The notes beneath the pieces are model-generated. The model saw only the letters and a program-made list of their open reading frames with translations. It made no database searches and was not told the origin of the DNA. From assembly GCF_020179755.1 (NCBI RefSeq), contig NZ_JAIUCY010000002.1, positions 558,001 to 622,000 of the forward strand: DNA of 64,000 nt, in the 5' to 3' direction. The stretch comes from Herbaspirillum sp. alder98. Lineage in GTDB: Bacteria > Pseudomonadota > Gammaproteobacteria > Burkholderiales > Burkholderiaceae_D. The translations under genes and the position numbers were made by a program. Shown here piece after piece: positions 17,613 to 27,248 of this stretch. Every line of letters begins with the position of its first letter. The stretch's first letter is position 1.

Positions 17613-20600
17613 TCAGCCGGCAGCGATCTTGCCCAGGATTGCCTGCAACTGGTCGATATCGTAGGGCTTGGGCAGCGAGTGCGAGGCAAAGCCGACGTTG
17701 CGTGCCACCATCGCGCCATAGCCGGAAGCAAAGATCACCTCCATCTCCGGAAAACGCGCCAGTGAATGCCGGGCCAGGTCGACGCCCGATATGCCCGGCA
17801 GGTTGACGTCGGTAAACAGCACATCGAAGCTCTGCTCTTCCAGCGCCACCTGGGCTTCCTCGCCGGTGGTCACGCCGCGCGCGGCATGGCCCAGCGTTTC
17901 CAGCAATTCGCACACCAGTTGCTGGGAGTCGATATTGTCTTCCACCACCAGCAATCGCAAACCGCTGACGGGCGCCTCGTCCACCGGCGCCGGGCTGGTC
18001 TCGGGGTAGCTGGCGCCGACGCTGCCCTGGGCCATGCGCAATTGCGGCTCGGCCTGTTGTTGCTCGAATTGCTGCAACTGCGCTTCGAGCTCAGCCTCGA
18101 GCTTGCGCTGGCTGACCGGCAGCACGTGAATGGTCGCCAGGTTTTCGCTGCCGGCGCCCGGCGCCGCATGCGACTGCACGCGCTGCTGCAACTGGCGGCG
18201 CTGCTGGTTATTGGAGAGCAGGTGCCGTATGCGGCGCGCCAGCTGGTTGCTGCGATAAGGTTTGCTGAGCAATTCGACGCCGGCGTCGAGCCGCCCTTCG
18301 TGCACGATGGCGTCGCGCGGGTAGCCGGAGGTGAACAAGACCTCGACCTCGGGCAACAACTGGCGTGCCTGGCGCGCCAACTCGGTGGCCGGCACGGTGC
18401 CGGGCATCACCACATCGGTAAACACCATGTCGATCGGAATACCGCTATGCACGATCGCCAGCGCCCGCTCGCCATTGTCGGCCTTGAGCACGCGATAACC
18501 GAGCGAGGACAGGGTATCGACCACGGTCAGTTGCAGGTTGGGATCGTCTTCCACCACCAGGATGGTTTCATCGCCGCCACGCACTTCCATTTCGCGGTTG
18601 TCGTCGATCACCACCGCCTCTTCCAGGGTGCGCGGGAAATAGATCCGCACCGTCGTGCCACGACCCACTTCGCTCTGGATACTGATATGACCACGGCTCT
18701 GCTTGACGAAACCATAGGCCATCGACAGTCCCAGCCCGGTGCCCTCGCCTTCCTTCTTGGTCGTGAAGAACGGTTCGAAGACGCGTTCGCGCACCTCTGG
18801 CGTCATGCCATGGCCGTTGTCCGAGATCGCCAGTTCGACATAGTCGCCCGGCGCCAGATCGGCCTGGGCCAGGAAATTGGGGTCCGACAGCGTCACGTTC
18901 TCGATCTGCAGCGTCAGGCGACCGCCATTGGGCATGGCGTCACGGGCGTTGATGGCGGTATTGATAATCAGGTTCTCGACCTGGTTAGGGTCGAGCATGG
19001 TGTTCCACAGGTCGTGCGCCATCGCCATCGAGATCTCGATGGTCTCGCCTACCGCGCGGCGCAGCAGGTCATCCATGTTCTGCATCACGCGCTCGAGATT
19101 GATGCTGCGGGGCTGCAGCGGCTGGCGCCGCGCAAACGCCAACAGTTGCGACGACAGCTTGGCGCCACGATCGACGGCACCAATGGCGATGCGCATGCGC
19201 TGCCGGCTTTTTTCGGTCAGTTCCGGATCGGCCTGCAGCAACTGCAGGTTGCCACCGATGATCTGCAGCACATTGTTGAAGTCATGCGCCACGCCACCGG
19301 TCAGCTGGCCCACCGCTTCCATCTTCTGCATCTGCGACAACGCCGCCTCGGCGCGGCTGCGCTCGAGGATTTCCTCGACCACGCGCTGCTCGAGCGTATC
19401 GTTGAGTTCGCGCAGCGCCTCTTCGGCCCGTCGCCGCTCGGTGATGTCGGTCGACACGGCAATGATGGCCTGCGGTCGTCCCTCGGCGTCGACGATGCGG
19501 CTGGTGTTGCTCGAGACCCAGACCGTCGAACCGTCCGGACGTAAATAACGCTTCTCGAGCGTGAATGATTTACCGTCTTCGATACAGCGATTGATCATGG
19601 CCATCTGCACCGCGATGTCATCCGGATGGGTGACTTCGGCCAACTCCATCTGCAGCAACTGTTCCTGGCTGCGGCCCAGCATCCGGCACAGCGCATCGTT
19701 GACGCGCAGGTAGCGGGCGTGCAGGTCGAGTTCGGAAAAACAGACGGAGGCCTGGTTGAAGATCGCGGTAAGGCGATTCTCGCTCCACAGCAGTGCCTGC
19801 ATGCCGCGCTGGTGTTCGGTCAGATCGACAAAGGTGCACAGTGCGCCCTGCAATTGCCCCTCAAGCCAGACCGGGTGCGCCTGGTAGGCCACCGGAAAAC
19901 TGCTGCCGTCGTGCCGGAAGAACAACTCGTCATCGACATGCGATGTCACGCCTTCGCGCGCGGCCCGGTACAAGGGGCTGTCTGCCAACGCATACGGACT
20001 GCCGTCGGCATGCGAATGCTGGATGATGCCGTGCAGCTCGCGTCCCAGCACTTCCTGTTCGTCCTGGAAACCCAGCATGCGCAGGAAGGCCGCATTGCAC
20101 AGCGTAACCCGGCCGTTGAGATCGATCGAATAGAAACCCTGGTCGGTCGAATCGAGCAGTTGCCGTACGAAGGCATTATTGGCCCGCACGCTGGTCTCGG
20201 AGGCCGCCAGCGCCTGCTCCATGAACTTGCGGTCGGTGACGTCGAACACCACGCCGACATAGCGTTTGTCGGTGCGCGGGTCGTCACGCACCACTTCGCC
20301 CTTGCGCGCCAGCCAGCGCTTCTGGCCGTCGCTGGCGCGGGTGATGCGGTATTCGGTGTATTCGAGCGGGTTGTCGCGCTGGCCGATGGTGACGGTGCCG
20401 ATGTTCTGGCGATATTCCTGGTCGATCAAGGCGATCAGCAATTCGTCGGTGACGTCGACGTCCGGCGCGATACCCCACAATTGCCGGAAGCGCTCCGACA
20501 CCAGCAACTTGCCGGACTCGGGAAACCACTCGAAGATGCCGATGCCGCCGGCGCTGTCGGCGATGCGCAGGCGCTCTTCCGCCACGAAGTGATCGGTGAC

Positions 20601-21524
20601 GTCGAAGCCTTCCATGAAAATGCCTTCGACCGAGCCGTCGGCGCCGGTCATCGGCTGCAGCACGAAGTCGAGCACCAGCTCGCGGAATTGTCCGGCGTCG
20701 CCCTCACGCAGGAATACCCGCGCGCCGCGCGAGTTATAGGTTTCACCGGTGCGGTAGACCTGGTCCAGCAAGCCGAACAACTGTTCGTCGAGCAGTCGCG
20801 GAAAGGCTTCACGGATCGGGCGGCCAATGACCTGGTGCGGGCCGAACAGCTTCAGGTAAGCGCCGTTGACCAGTTCGAAGACGTGATTCGGTCCGCGCAA
20901 GACTGCGGTGAAACTGGGCGATTGCTGCAGTAGCTGCTGCAGCAGCGCCGCCTGCCCGGATAGCTCACGGTTGGCCTGTTGCGCGGTATCGCGCTCGGCA
21001 GTCAATTGACGGTTGCGCCGTTGCAGTTGATGCGCCGTGGCGGGCATGGAGCGGCCCGGGCGTGGCAGCAACGTCATATCGGACAGCGTGCAGATCACGC
21101 CGTCGACCTGACCGCCTGCGCCGAACAAGGGAACATAGGAAAAATCGAACCAGGCCTCGCGCCCACCCTGGTCGCGCACCGGTTCATCGATCAGCGATTG
21201 CTGCTCGCCGCGAAAGCAGGCATCGATCGCCAGCAGATGGCGCGAGCGGATATCGGGCCAGAACAGCACGTTGGCCAGCAGCGCGCCGAATGCGCCCGGG
21301 TGCTGGGCGCCGATACAGGCAGAAAAGGCGTCGTTGTAGAGGACGATGCGGGCGTCACCCCAGATCAGCAGCATCGGCGCCGGCGAATGCAGCGCAATGC
21401 CGAGCGCGGTGCGCAGGGTCGGCGACCACGCAGGCGGCGCGCCTAGTACATGATCAGCCCAGTTGCTGTCGGTGATGAGTTGGGCGCATTGTCCGCCGCC
21501 ACGCAACCAGGAGATTTCTTCCAT
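17613..21524 (-). CDS. Multi-PAS hybrid sensor histidine kinase with two receiver domains
   Basis: A 1303-residue soluble-looking kinase with no predicted membrane helix. Domain order: about five PAS domains (roughly residues 50-150, 200-310, 322-432, 455-570 and 588-698), a coiled linker, HisKA with phospho-acceptor His747 in GGVAHDFNN, HATPase (NTAINARDAMPNGG; DNGHGM near 902; GTGLGLS near 928), REC1 with Asp1037 (FTDVVMPG) and REC2 with Asp1239 (FTDVNLPG). A Q-rich coiled coil (about 1105-1165) links the receivers. The start ATG 21524 is followed by MEEISWLRGGG. No DNA-binding partner adjoins it, so the output is unknown. A TTTGTAGGACAAA motif lies about 175 bp upstream. Confidence 0.92.
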   Translation of the reverse strand: MEEISWLRGGGQCAQLITDSNWADHVLGAPPAWSPTLRTALGIALHSPAPMLLIWGDARIVLYNDAFSACIGAQHPGAFGALLANVLFWPDIRSRHLLAIDACFRGEQQSLIDEPVRDQGGREAWFDFSYVPLFGAGGQVDGVICTLSDMTLLPRPGRSMPATAHQLQRRNRQLTAERDTAQQANRELSGQAALLQQLLQQSPSFTAVLRGPNHVFELVNGAYLKLFGPHQVIGRPIREAFPRLLDEQLFGLLDQVYRTGETYNSRGARVFLREGDAGQFRELVLDFVLQPMTGADGSVEGIFMEGFDVTDHFVAEERLRIADSAGGIGIFEWFPESGKLLVSERFRQLWGIAPDVDVTDELLIALIDQEYRQNIGTVTIGQRDNPLEYTEYRITRASDGQKRWLARKGEVVRDDPRTDKRYVGVVFDVTDRKFMEQALAASETSVRANNAFVRQLLDSTDQGFYSIDLNGRVTLCNAAFLRMLGFQDEQEVLGRELHGIIQHSHADGSPYALADSPLYRAAREGVTSHVDDELFFRHDGSSFPVAYQAHPVWLEGQLQGALCTFVDLTEHQRGMQALLWSENRLTAIFNQASVCFSELDLHARYLRVNDALCRMLGRSQEQLLQMELAEVTHPDDIAVQMAMINRCIEDGKSFTLEKRYLRPDGSTVWVSSNTSRIVDAEGRPQAIIAVSTDITERRRAEEALRELNDTLEQRVVEEILERSRAEAALSQMQKMEAVGQLTGGVAHDFNNVLQIIGGNLQLLQADPELTEKSRQRMRIAIGAVDRGAKLSSQLLAFARRQPLQPRSINLERVMQNMDDLLRRAVGETIEISMAMAHDLWNTMLDPNQVENLIINTAINARDAMPNGGRLTLQIENVTLSDPNFLAQADLAPGDYVELAISDNGHGMTPEVRERVFEPFFTTKKEGEGTGLGLSMAYGFVKQSRGHISIQSEVGRGTTVRIYFPRTLEEAVVIDDNREMEVRGGDETILVVEDDPNLQLTVVDTLSSLGYRVLKADNGERALAIVHSGIPIDMVFTDVVMPGTVPATELARQARQLLPEVEVLFTSGYPRDAIVHEGRLDAGVELLSKPYRSNQLARRIRHLLSNNQQRRQLQQRVQSHAAPGAGSENLATIHVLPVSQRKLEAELEAQLQQFEQQQAEPQLRMAQGSVGASYPETSPAPVDEAPVSGLRLLVVEDNIDSQQLVCELLETLGHAARGVTTGEEAQVALEEQSFDVLFTDVNLPGISGVDLARHSLARFPEMEVIFASGYGAMVARNVGFASHSLPKPYDIDQLQAILGKIAAG

Positions 21525-21698
21525 GTCTTGAAAATAGGGTTAAAGCTGAATGGTGCGCCCGCCGGTGGGCTTCTGGCGCCGAAAATCACGGTCCGATTAT
21601 ACGGGATGGCATCCTTGCCCAGAACATCCACGCCGGTTCGACCGCGCCGGCCCGCATGACGCAATACGGCAACCAGCAAGGGATTGCGCGCCCTTCAC

Positions 21699-21711
21699 TT
21701 TGTCCTACAAA
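21699..21711 (-). promoter_or_regulatory. TTTGTAGGACAAA motif, copy 1
   Basis: On the minus strand it reads TTTGTAGGACAAA and lies 175 bp upstream of the multi-PAS kinase start. It belongs to a set of similar intergenic motifs in the window (22384, 31700, 46099; looser relatives at 45450 and 45983). The binding factor is unknown. Confidence 0.45.
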
Positions 21712-21771
21712 ATTTTGAGAGATGTTCCGACAGGTGGAGCGACCGGCATGCGGCCGGCCACGCCCGGGCGC

Positions 21772-22149
21772 TCAACGCTTTTTCTGCGCCCGCTCCTCAC
21801 GCAGCAGCCGGTTCAACTCGGCCAGCTCGCCCACCGCGTCAGGCGTCAGGATGACCGGCTCGTTGGCCCGATAGGCGCGCCCGCCGAGACGGCCATTCAT
21901 GCCGATGTAGGCGCGCGCGCACTGGCGCCGATAGGCGATGATGTCGTCCTCGCCGTTGAGCGGCTGGCCGGAGCTGTCGAGACTGGAGTGTGCCAGGGCC
22001 GGCGTGATTTCATCTTCACGTTCATCCTCGCCAAGCTGGCGCTGGTCGAGCGCCGAATGGCTCTCGATGTGGTTGCGGTAGGCGCTCCAGTCGCCTTGCT
22101 GGATCGAGATATCGGTCTCGACCGGAGTTGCAGAATCGGACTTGTCCAT
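21772..22149 (-). CDS. Hypothetical protein, possibly DUF3005-like
   Basis: A 125-residue, hydrophilic, acidic protein with no membrane helix or signal peptide. The start is ATG 22149 (MDKSDSATPVETDIS), because an SD-like AAAGGGG stands just before it; a further upstream in-frame start adds 11 residues and lacks support. The N-terminus and the RAYIGMNGRLGGRAYRANEPVILT segment recall small betaproteobacterial stress-associated proteins, but I cannot name a family with certainty. It stands alone between two kinase genes and has a TTTGTAGGACAAA motif about 235 bp upstream. Confidence 0.6.
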   Translation of the reverse strand: MDKSDSATPVETDISIQQGDWSAYRNHIESHSALDQRQLGEDEREDEITPALAHSSLDSSGQPLNGEDDIIAYRRQCARAYIGMNGRLGGRAYRANEPVILTPDAVGELAELNRLLREERAQKKR

Positions 22150-22383
22150 GACGTTCCCCTTTGGAATTCCAAAGCAAACCACAGCATGCTGGATCTGGTC
22201 GTGCCACCCGCCTTGCCAGCGGTTTTATTTTAGCCAGATCCAGCGTTTTTTCGTTGGGTTTTATTGTTGGTTACCACACGCTCAATAGTTGCCCGTCATC
22301 ATCATCGGCGAAGCGCACGAATGCGGGCATGGAGGATCATATTGGCGCACATTGATGAGCCCTATCGGACGGGATCGGATTCA

Positions 22384-22396
22384 TTTGTAGGACAAA
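22384..22396 (+). promoter_or_regulatory. TTTGTAGGACAAA motif, copy 2
   Basis: Same 13-mer as at 21699-21711, in the opposite orientation. It lies 156 bp before the phytochrome start and 235 bp before the start of the divergent hypothetical gene, so it could serve either. Confidence 0.45.
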
Positions 22397-22461
22397 CAGG
22401 AAAGGGGAAACAACAGTGCACGGCGGCGCTTCGTCTTGATGATAGGTTCCAGCCAATACTT

Positions 22462-22467
22462 TATAAT
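22462..22467 (+). promoter_or_regulatory. -10-like TATAAT for the bacteriophytochrome gene
   Basis: A perfect TATAAT 85 bp upstream of the phytochrome ATG. No -35 hexamer is at the right distance; an activator would be needed, or the match is chance in this AT-rich stretch. Confidence 0.3.
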
Positions 22468-22551
22468 CAAGCATTAATACAATTTGTTTCCAAGCAACCC
22501 TGGCCAACGTGCTAGCGCCCTTCCCCTACCGCCTCGGCAGCGGTGTTTTGC

Positions 22552-24759
22552 ATGAGCAATCCGTATCATCCAGGTGAGCGTCGCCGGCGTCCGGTAGACC
22601 TGAGCAATTGCGACCAGGAGCCGATCCACATTCCCGGATCGATCCAGTCGCACGGCGTCTTGCTGATGTTCACCCCCGACGGCGCACTGGCCGGCAGCAG
22701 CCGCAATGCCCGCGATTTGCTCGGCCCCTTGCCGGCGGTGGGCGAAGCACTATCCGAGCTGCATCTCAACGCCGAGACCCGCGCGGTCATACAGAGCGCC
22801 CTGGCGGACCGTCACGGCTATGTCGATTCGCGCCTGGTGTCGCTCGATGGCGGCGCCTTCGATGTCGTCACCCATAAGTCCGAAGGCTTGCTGGTGGCGG
22901 AGTTCGAACAACGCCCGGCCAACGCTCTTTCGCTCGATTCATTTGCGCTGACGGCACACCAGGCCTTCCAGCGCATCCAGCGCCAGCATGGCGTCGAAGA
23001 CCTGCTGACGCTGGCGGTGGACGAGATCTCCCGCATCACCGGCTTCGACCGCGTCATGGCCTACCGTTTCCTGCATGACGACAGCGGCGAAGTGGTGGCC
23101 GAATGCAAGCGCGACGACCTGGAACCGTTTCTGGGCCAGCGCTACCCGGCCAGCGACATCCCGGCCCAGGCGCGACGACTGTACGTGATCAATCCGATCC
23201 GCCTGATCGCCGATATGGGTTATCAGCCGGTGCCGATCGAGCCCGACCTCAATGCGCTCACCGGCGGGCCGCTGGACCTGTCGCACAGCGTGCTGCGCAG
23301 CGTCTCGCCGGTGCACGTCGAATATCTTTCGAACATGGGCGTGCGCGCCTCGATGAGCATTTCGATCGTCATCGGCGAGCGCCTGTGGGGCCTGATCGCC
23401 TGCCATCACATGTCGCCGCTGCTGGTGCCGCATTCGGTGCGCATGTCGTGCCAGTTGCTGTCGCAATTCGTCAGCACCCTGGTCGAGCGCAACCTCAATG
23501 GCGAACGCACCCGTGCGCTTGAGCATTCAGCCTTGTTGCGACGCGAGATCGTGGCCCAGGTCACCGATCGCGAAGACATCGTGCTGGCGCTGGCCAGTGA
23601 CTATCAGGGCTTCCTGCAGTTGATGCAAAGTACCGGCGGCGCCATTTCGCTGGATCGCAAGACCCAGGTGTTTGGTCGCGCGCCTTCGCGCGAAGGCGTC
23701 AATGCCCTGGTCAACTGGCTCAATGAAAACGACACGGGCGACATCTTCCAGACTCACGCCGTCGGCGCCGACCTGCCCGACCTGAAGGCCTTGCTGGGCG
23801 ACGTCTGCGGCATCCTGGCGATCCGCTTCTACCGCGAGCAGAACGGCTACGCCTTCTGGTTCCGCAGCGAGCAAGTCGAGGATGTACGCTGGGGCGGCAA
23901 CCCCGAAAAGAAATACAGCATCGGCCCGCTGGGCCCGCGCCTGACACCGCGCGGCTCGTTTGCCGTATGGAAGGAAACCGTGCGCGGCAAGAGCCTGCCC
24001 TGGGACGTCACCGCGCTGGAGGTTGCAACGCAGCTGCGCCTGGACCTGCAGGAAGTCGCCTTGTCCAGCGAGAACATGCTCAAGCGGGCGCGCGAAACCC
24101 TGCTGGCCACGTTGGGCCACGACCTGCGCGACCCGTTGCAGGCGATCATGATGGCGGCGCGCATGATCGAGGTGCGCGAGCAGTCGACGTCCAGCGCCAA
24201 TCTGTCCAAGCGCATCTCGTCCTCCAGCGGTCGCATGCACCGGCTGATCTCGCAAGTGCTGGACATCAGCCGCCTGCAAGGCGGACTGGGGCTGGATCTG
24301 CAACGGCGTCCGGTCGACATGGGCAAACTGATCGGTGAGATCGTCACCGAGGCGCGGCTGGCCTATCCGGACAGCGAGATCATCCTCGAAGCCGAAGACT
24401 GCGGCGAGCTCCATCTCGACAGCGACCGGATCAGCCAGGTGCTGTCCAACCTGCTGTCCAATACGCGACACCACGGCGAACTCGGCAAGCCGGCCACCAT
24501 CATCGTGTTCCGGCGCGACGACATGCTGACCCTCTCGGTCTCCAATCATGGCGTGCCCATTCCCGAGCAGGCGCGCGCCAACCTGTTCAAGCCCTACAAG
24601 AAAGAGTCGCTGGGCAATGCCCGCAATTCACGGGGGCTGGGCCTGGGGCTGTATATCGTGCACGAGATCGTCAGTGGCCACGGTGGGCGCATCGGCGTCG
24701 ATTGCGCCAACGGCATCGTCACCTTTACCGTGTCGCTGCCATTGGCGGAAATCAACTGA
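22552..24759 (+). CDS. Bacteriophytochrome sensor histidine kinase
   Basis: A 735-residue biliverdin-binding photoreceptor kinase. The PAS domain carries the chromophore Cys at residue 20 in LSNCDQEPIHIPGS; the GAF domain has PASDIP (199-204) and ACHH (283-286); the PHY domain has the tongue motif PRGSF (466-470). HisKA follows with His523 (LGHDLRDPL), then HATPase (SNHGVPIP near 664; RGLGLGL near 694). All residues expected for red/far-red sensing and autophosphorylation are present. Start is ATG 22552; a GTG three codons upstream is not needed. There is no receiver domain and no heme oxygenase beside it, so biliverdin must come from elsewhere. It converges with a hybrid kinase, overlapping by 8 bp. 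Confidence 0.93.
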   Translation: MSNPYHPGERRRRPVDLSNCDQEPIHIPGSIQSHGVLLMFTPDGALAGSSRNARDLLGPLPAVGEALSELHLNAETRAVIQSALADRHGYVDSRLVSLDGGAFDVVTHKSEGLLVAEFEQRPANALSLDSFALTAHQAFQRIQRQHGVEDLLTLAVDEISRITGFDRVMAYRFLHDDSGEVVAECKRDDLEPFLGQRYPASDIPAQARRLYVINPIRLIADMGYQPVPIEPDLNALTGGPLDLSHSVLRSVSPVHVEYLSNMGVRASMSISIVIGERLWGLIACHHMSPLLVPHSVRMSCQLLSQFVSTLVERNLNGERTRALEHSALLRREIVAQVTDREDIVLALASDYQGFLQLMQSTGGAISLDRKTQVFGRAPSREGVNALVNWLNENDTGDIFQTHAVGADLPDLKALLGDVCGILAIRFYREQNGYAFWFRSEQVEDVRWGGNPEKKYSIGPLGPRLTPRGSFAVWKETVRGKSLPWDVTALEVATQLRLDLQEVALSSENMLKRARETLLATLGHDLRDPLQAIMMAARMIEVREQSTSSANLSKRISSSSGRMHRLISQVLDISRLQGGLGLDLQRRPVDMGKLIGEIVTEARLAYPDSEIILEAEDCGELHLDSDRISQVLSNLLSNTRHHGELGKPATIIVFRRDDMLTLSVSNHGVPIPEQARANLFKPYKKESLGNARNSRGLGLGLYIVHEIVSGHGGRIGVDCANGIVTFTVSLPLAEIN

Positions 24760-26761
24760 CCAGTTGCGCCCGCACGCCGGTGCGTCCCGATAGCGACGCC
24801 ACCAGGAACAGCAATTCGAGTGGATCGACCGGCTTGGCGATGTGGGCCTGGAAACCGGCCATCAATGCCCGCCGCCGATCTTCGGAGCGGGCCAGCGCAG
24901 TCAGCGCCGCCGCTGGCGTCTGCGGCGCGCTGTCGGCTTGCCTGGCTTCCAGTTCGCGCAGGTTGCGCATCAACTCATAACCGTCCTGCCCCGGCAAGCC
25001 GATGTCGCTGACGATGACATGCGGGCGCACCCGGCGAAACGCCTCCAGCGCCTCGCTGGCCGACCCCACCGCGTCCACCGTCGCGCCACGTTCTTCAAGA
25101 ATCTGCTGCACCAGCTCTCGGGCGTCGGCTTCGTCCTCGACCAGCAACACGCGCAGTCCCGCCAGTTGCGGCTCGAAGCCGGCGTGGTCTTCACGCAACC
25201 GCGCCTCGCCCGGCTGCTCGCGCTGGGCCGCGACCAGCGGCAACAGCACATGAAAGCTGGCGCCCAGGCCCGGACCATCGCTGACGGCGCGAATACTACC
25301 GCCGTGCAGTTCCACCAGTTGGCGCGTGATCGACAGGCCCAGCCCGAGGCCATTGGCTTCGCGCGCGCTGCTGGTGTCTTCCTGGCGAAAACGATCGAAT
25401 ACGCTGCCCAGGAAATCGGGCTTGATGCCTTGCCCGTTGTCGCTCACTTCCAGCTCGACTTCGCTGCCGTTCTGGCGCAGCGTCACCGTCACCCGTCCCT
25501 GCCGGGGCGTGAACTTGATCGCATTCATCAGCAGGTTCCAGGCCACCTGCTGCAGCCGCGACGGGTCGCCCTGGATCTGGCCGCCCGAGTCCAGCGCCGT
25601 GGTCAGGCGGATTTCCTTGGCATCGGCCGCGCTCTGTACCGAGGCGATCGCATTGTCCACCACCTCGGCCAGGTCGACCCGCTGCACATCCAGGCGCAGC
25701 TTGCCGGCCAGGATGCGACTCATGTCGAGCAGGTCCTCGACCATCCTGGTCTGCAGCCTGGCATTGCGTTCGATCACCTGCAGGCCCTTCTGTATCTTCT
25801 CGGCATCACTGCCATCGCGCAGCAGGTATTGGCTCCAGCCGACGATGGCATTGAGGGGCGTACGCAATTCATGCGACAGGGTCGCCACGAATTCGTCCTT
25901 CATGCGGGTCATGCGCTGAGCCTCGGCGCGTGCCACGCGCTCGGCCTCCAGCAGCGATTCACGTTCCTGCTGGGCGCGCTTGAGATCGTCGATATCGGTG
26001 CAGGTGCCGAGCCACTTCTGCACCTGGCCGCCGGCGCAGAACAGGGGCGAGCCGTCGCAGGCAAACCAGCGATACTCGCCATCATGACGCCGCAGGCGAA
26101 ATTCCAGCACGAAGCGCTGGCCGCAGCCCTGCATGACCTGCTCCAGCAACGCCCGGGTCTGTTGGCGATCATCGGGATGCATGGCCAGATCGATCCAGCG
26201 CAGCCCCAGTTGCTCTTCGAGGCCCAGCCCGGTGTACTCCAGCCACTGCTTGCTGAGATAGTCGAACTGGCCGTCCGGCAGGCACGACCAGACCAGGTGC
26301 GGAATGGCCTCGGCCACGATGCGGTAATGCTGCTCCTGCTGCAGGCGACGCGCCGACTCCTCGGACTGGCGTTGCAGCAGCAGTTGGTTGAGCAAGCGAT
26401 CGACCGCCTCCGGCAGGTAATCAAGGTAGTCGCTGGTCTTGGGCAACACATCGGACACGCCGGCGCGCAAGGCCTCGATGATGCGCGGCTCGTCCGATAC
26501 CCCCGACACCATGATGGCGGGCAGCTCGATACCGCGCGCGCGCAGGCTGCGATAGAAATCCAGTCCGCTCTCGAGCGACTGCAGGTTGTAGTCGACAATC
26601 AGGATATCGGGCAACTCGCGCTCGACGGCGGCGCCGGCGGCGGCGGCATCGGCCACGGCCGTCACCCGCAGGCCGTGCTTCTTCAGGACCCGGCTGGCCA
26701 GGGCCAGCAGTCCCTCGTCGTCTTCCAGGATCAGCACATGCGCACGTATGTCGTCGGTCAT
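24752..26761 (-). CDS. Hybrid sensor kinase: REC-PAS-HisKA-HATPase-REC
   Basis: A 669-residue cytoplasmic protein. An N-terminal receiver (Asp57 in LIVDYNLQS) is followed by one PAS domain (about 145-260), HisKA with His297 (ATLSHELRTPLN), HATPase (NLLMNAIKFTP; SDNGQGI; NGLGLGLS) and a C-terminal receiver (Asp586 in IVSDIGLPGQDG). An input receiver plus kinase means it can be driven by another kinase. It is the third gene of a minus-strand unit after the transmembrane kinase and the Rcp-like regulator (6-bp gap). Its 3' end overlaps the phytochrome gene, so a phytochrome link is suggested by position only. Confidence 0.92.
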   Translation of the reverse strand: MTDDIRAHVLILEDDEGLLALASRVLKKHGLRVTAVADAAAAGAAVERELPDILIVDYNLQSLESGLDFYRSLRARGIELPAIMVSGVSDEPRIIEALRAGVSDVLPKTSDYLDYLPEAVDRLLNQLLLQRQSEESARRLQQEQHYRIVAEAIPHLVWSCLPDGQFDYLSKQWLEYTGLGLEEQLGLRWIDLAMHPDDRQQTRALLEQVMQGCGQRFVLEFRLRRHDGEYRWFACDGSPLFCAGGQVQKWLGTCTDIDDLKRAQQERESLLEAERVARAEAQRMTRMKDEFVATLSHELRTPLNAIVGWSQYLLRDGSDAEKIQKGLQVIERNARLQTRMVEDLLDMSRILAGKLRLDVQRVDLAEVVDNAIASVQSAADAKEIRLTTALDSGGQIQGDPSRLQQVAWNLLMNAIKFTPRQGRVTVTLRQNGSEVELEVSDNGQGIKPDFLGSVFDRFRQEDTSSAREANGLGLGLSITRQLVELHGGSIRAVSDGPGLGASFHVLLPLVAAQREQPGEARLREDHAGFEPQLAGLRVLLVEDEADARELVQQILEERGATVDAVGSASEALEAFRRVRPHVIVSDIGLPGQDGYELMRNLRELEARQADSAPQTPAAALTALARSEDRRRALMAGFQAHIAKPVDPLELLFLVASLSGRTGVRAQLVS

Positions 26762-26767
26762 CGTTGA

Positions 26768-27217
26768 TCAGCCCTGGCGTGCAGCGGGGGCCGCCGGCAA
26801 CTTGACGACCTGCAGGAAAAATCCGAGCCGGCGCACCGCCTCGATGAAATCGTCATACTCGACCGGCTTGGTGATGTAGACGTTGCAGCCATACTCGTAG
26901 CAACGTTCGATCTCGCGCGGGTCGTCGGTGGTGGTGAGCATGATCACGGGGATGGCGGCCGTGCTGGCGTCCTGCTTGAGCTGCTTGAGCACCTCGATGC
27001 CGGTGACGCGCGGCATGTTCACATCCAGCAGCACCACCACCTCCGCCATCTCGCTGCGGTCGCCGCCGTTGTAGAAATAGTCGAGCGCTTCCTGGCCATC
27101 CTTGAGACGCCGGAACTGGTTGACCAGGCCGGCGCGCCGCAGGTTCTTCTCGACCAGCAACGCGTGACCATCGTCATCCTCGACCAGGATGATATTGACG
27201 CCGTTATCTACTGCCAT
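26768..27217 (-). CDS. Rcp1-type single-domain response regulator
   Basis: A 149-residue CheY-like receiver with no output domain. It has the acidic pocket ILVEDDDGH near residue 11, phospho-acceptor Asp65 (LLDVNMPRVTG), Thr in MLTTTDDPRE and Lys in YITKPVEYDDF. The DYFYNGG-type loop is typical of Rcp1, the cyanobacterial phytochrome partner, and of related small regulators that pass phosphate between kinases. It sits between the transmembrane kinase (31 bp upstream) and the hybrid kinase (6 bp downstream), as expected for a phosphorelay shuttle. Confidence 0.92.
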   Translation of the reverse strand: MAVDNGVNIILVEDDDGHALLVEKNLRRAGLVNQFRRLKDGQEALDYFYNGGDRSEMAEVVVLLDVNMPRVTGIEVLKQLKQDASTAAIPVIMLTTTDDPREIERCYEYGCNVYITKPVEYDDFIEAVRRLGFFLQVVKLPAAPAARQG

Positions 27218-27248
27218 GTTTGCCCCCGCAAAGCGTTGAAATACGCCG

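Larger units (their letters stand above)
22150..22551. other. 402-bp divergent intergenic region before the bacteriophytochrome
   Basis: No gene can be supported here. It carries a TTTGTAGGACAAA palindrome (22384-22396) and, towards the phytochrome gene, a TATAAT hexamer (22462-22467). The best upstream TTGATG (22436-22441) is 20 bp away, too far for a good -35, so promoter assignment is weak. Confidence 0.5.

Noticed and set aside
22264-22515. 83-codon frame in the phytochrome promoter region
   Set aside because: Arg/His-rich low-complexity start, no SD, and it crosses promoter-like sequence.
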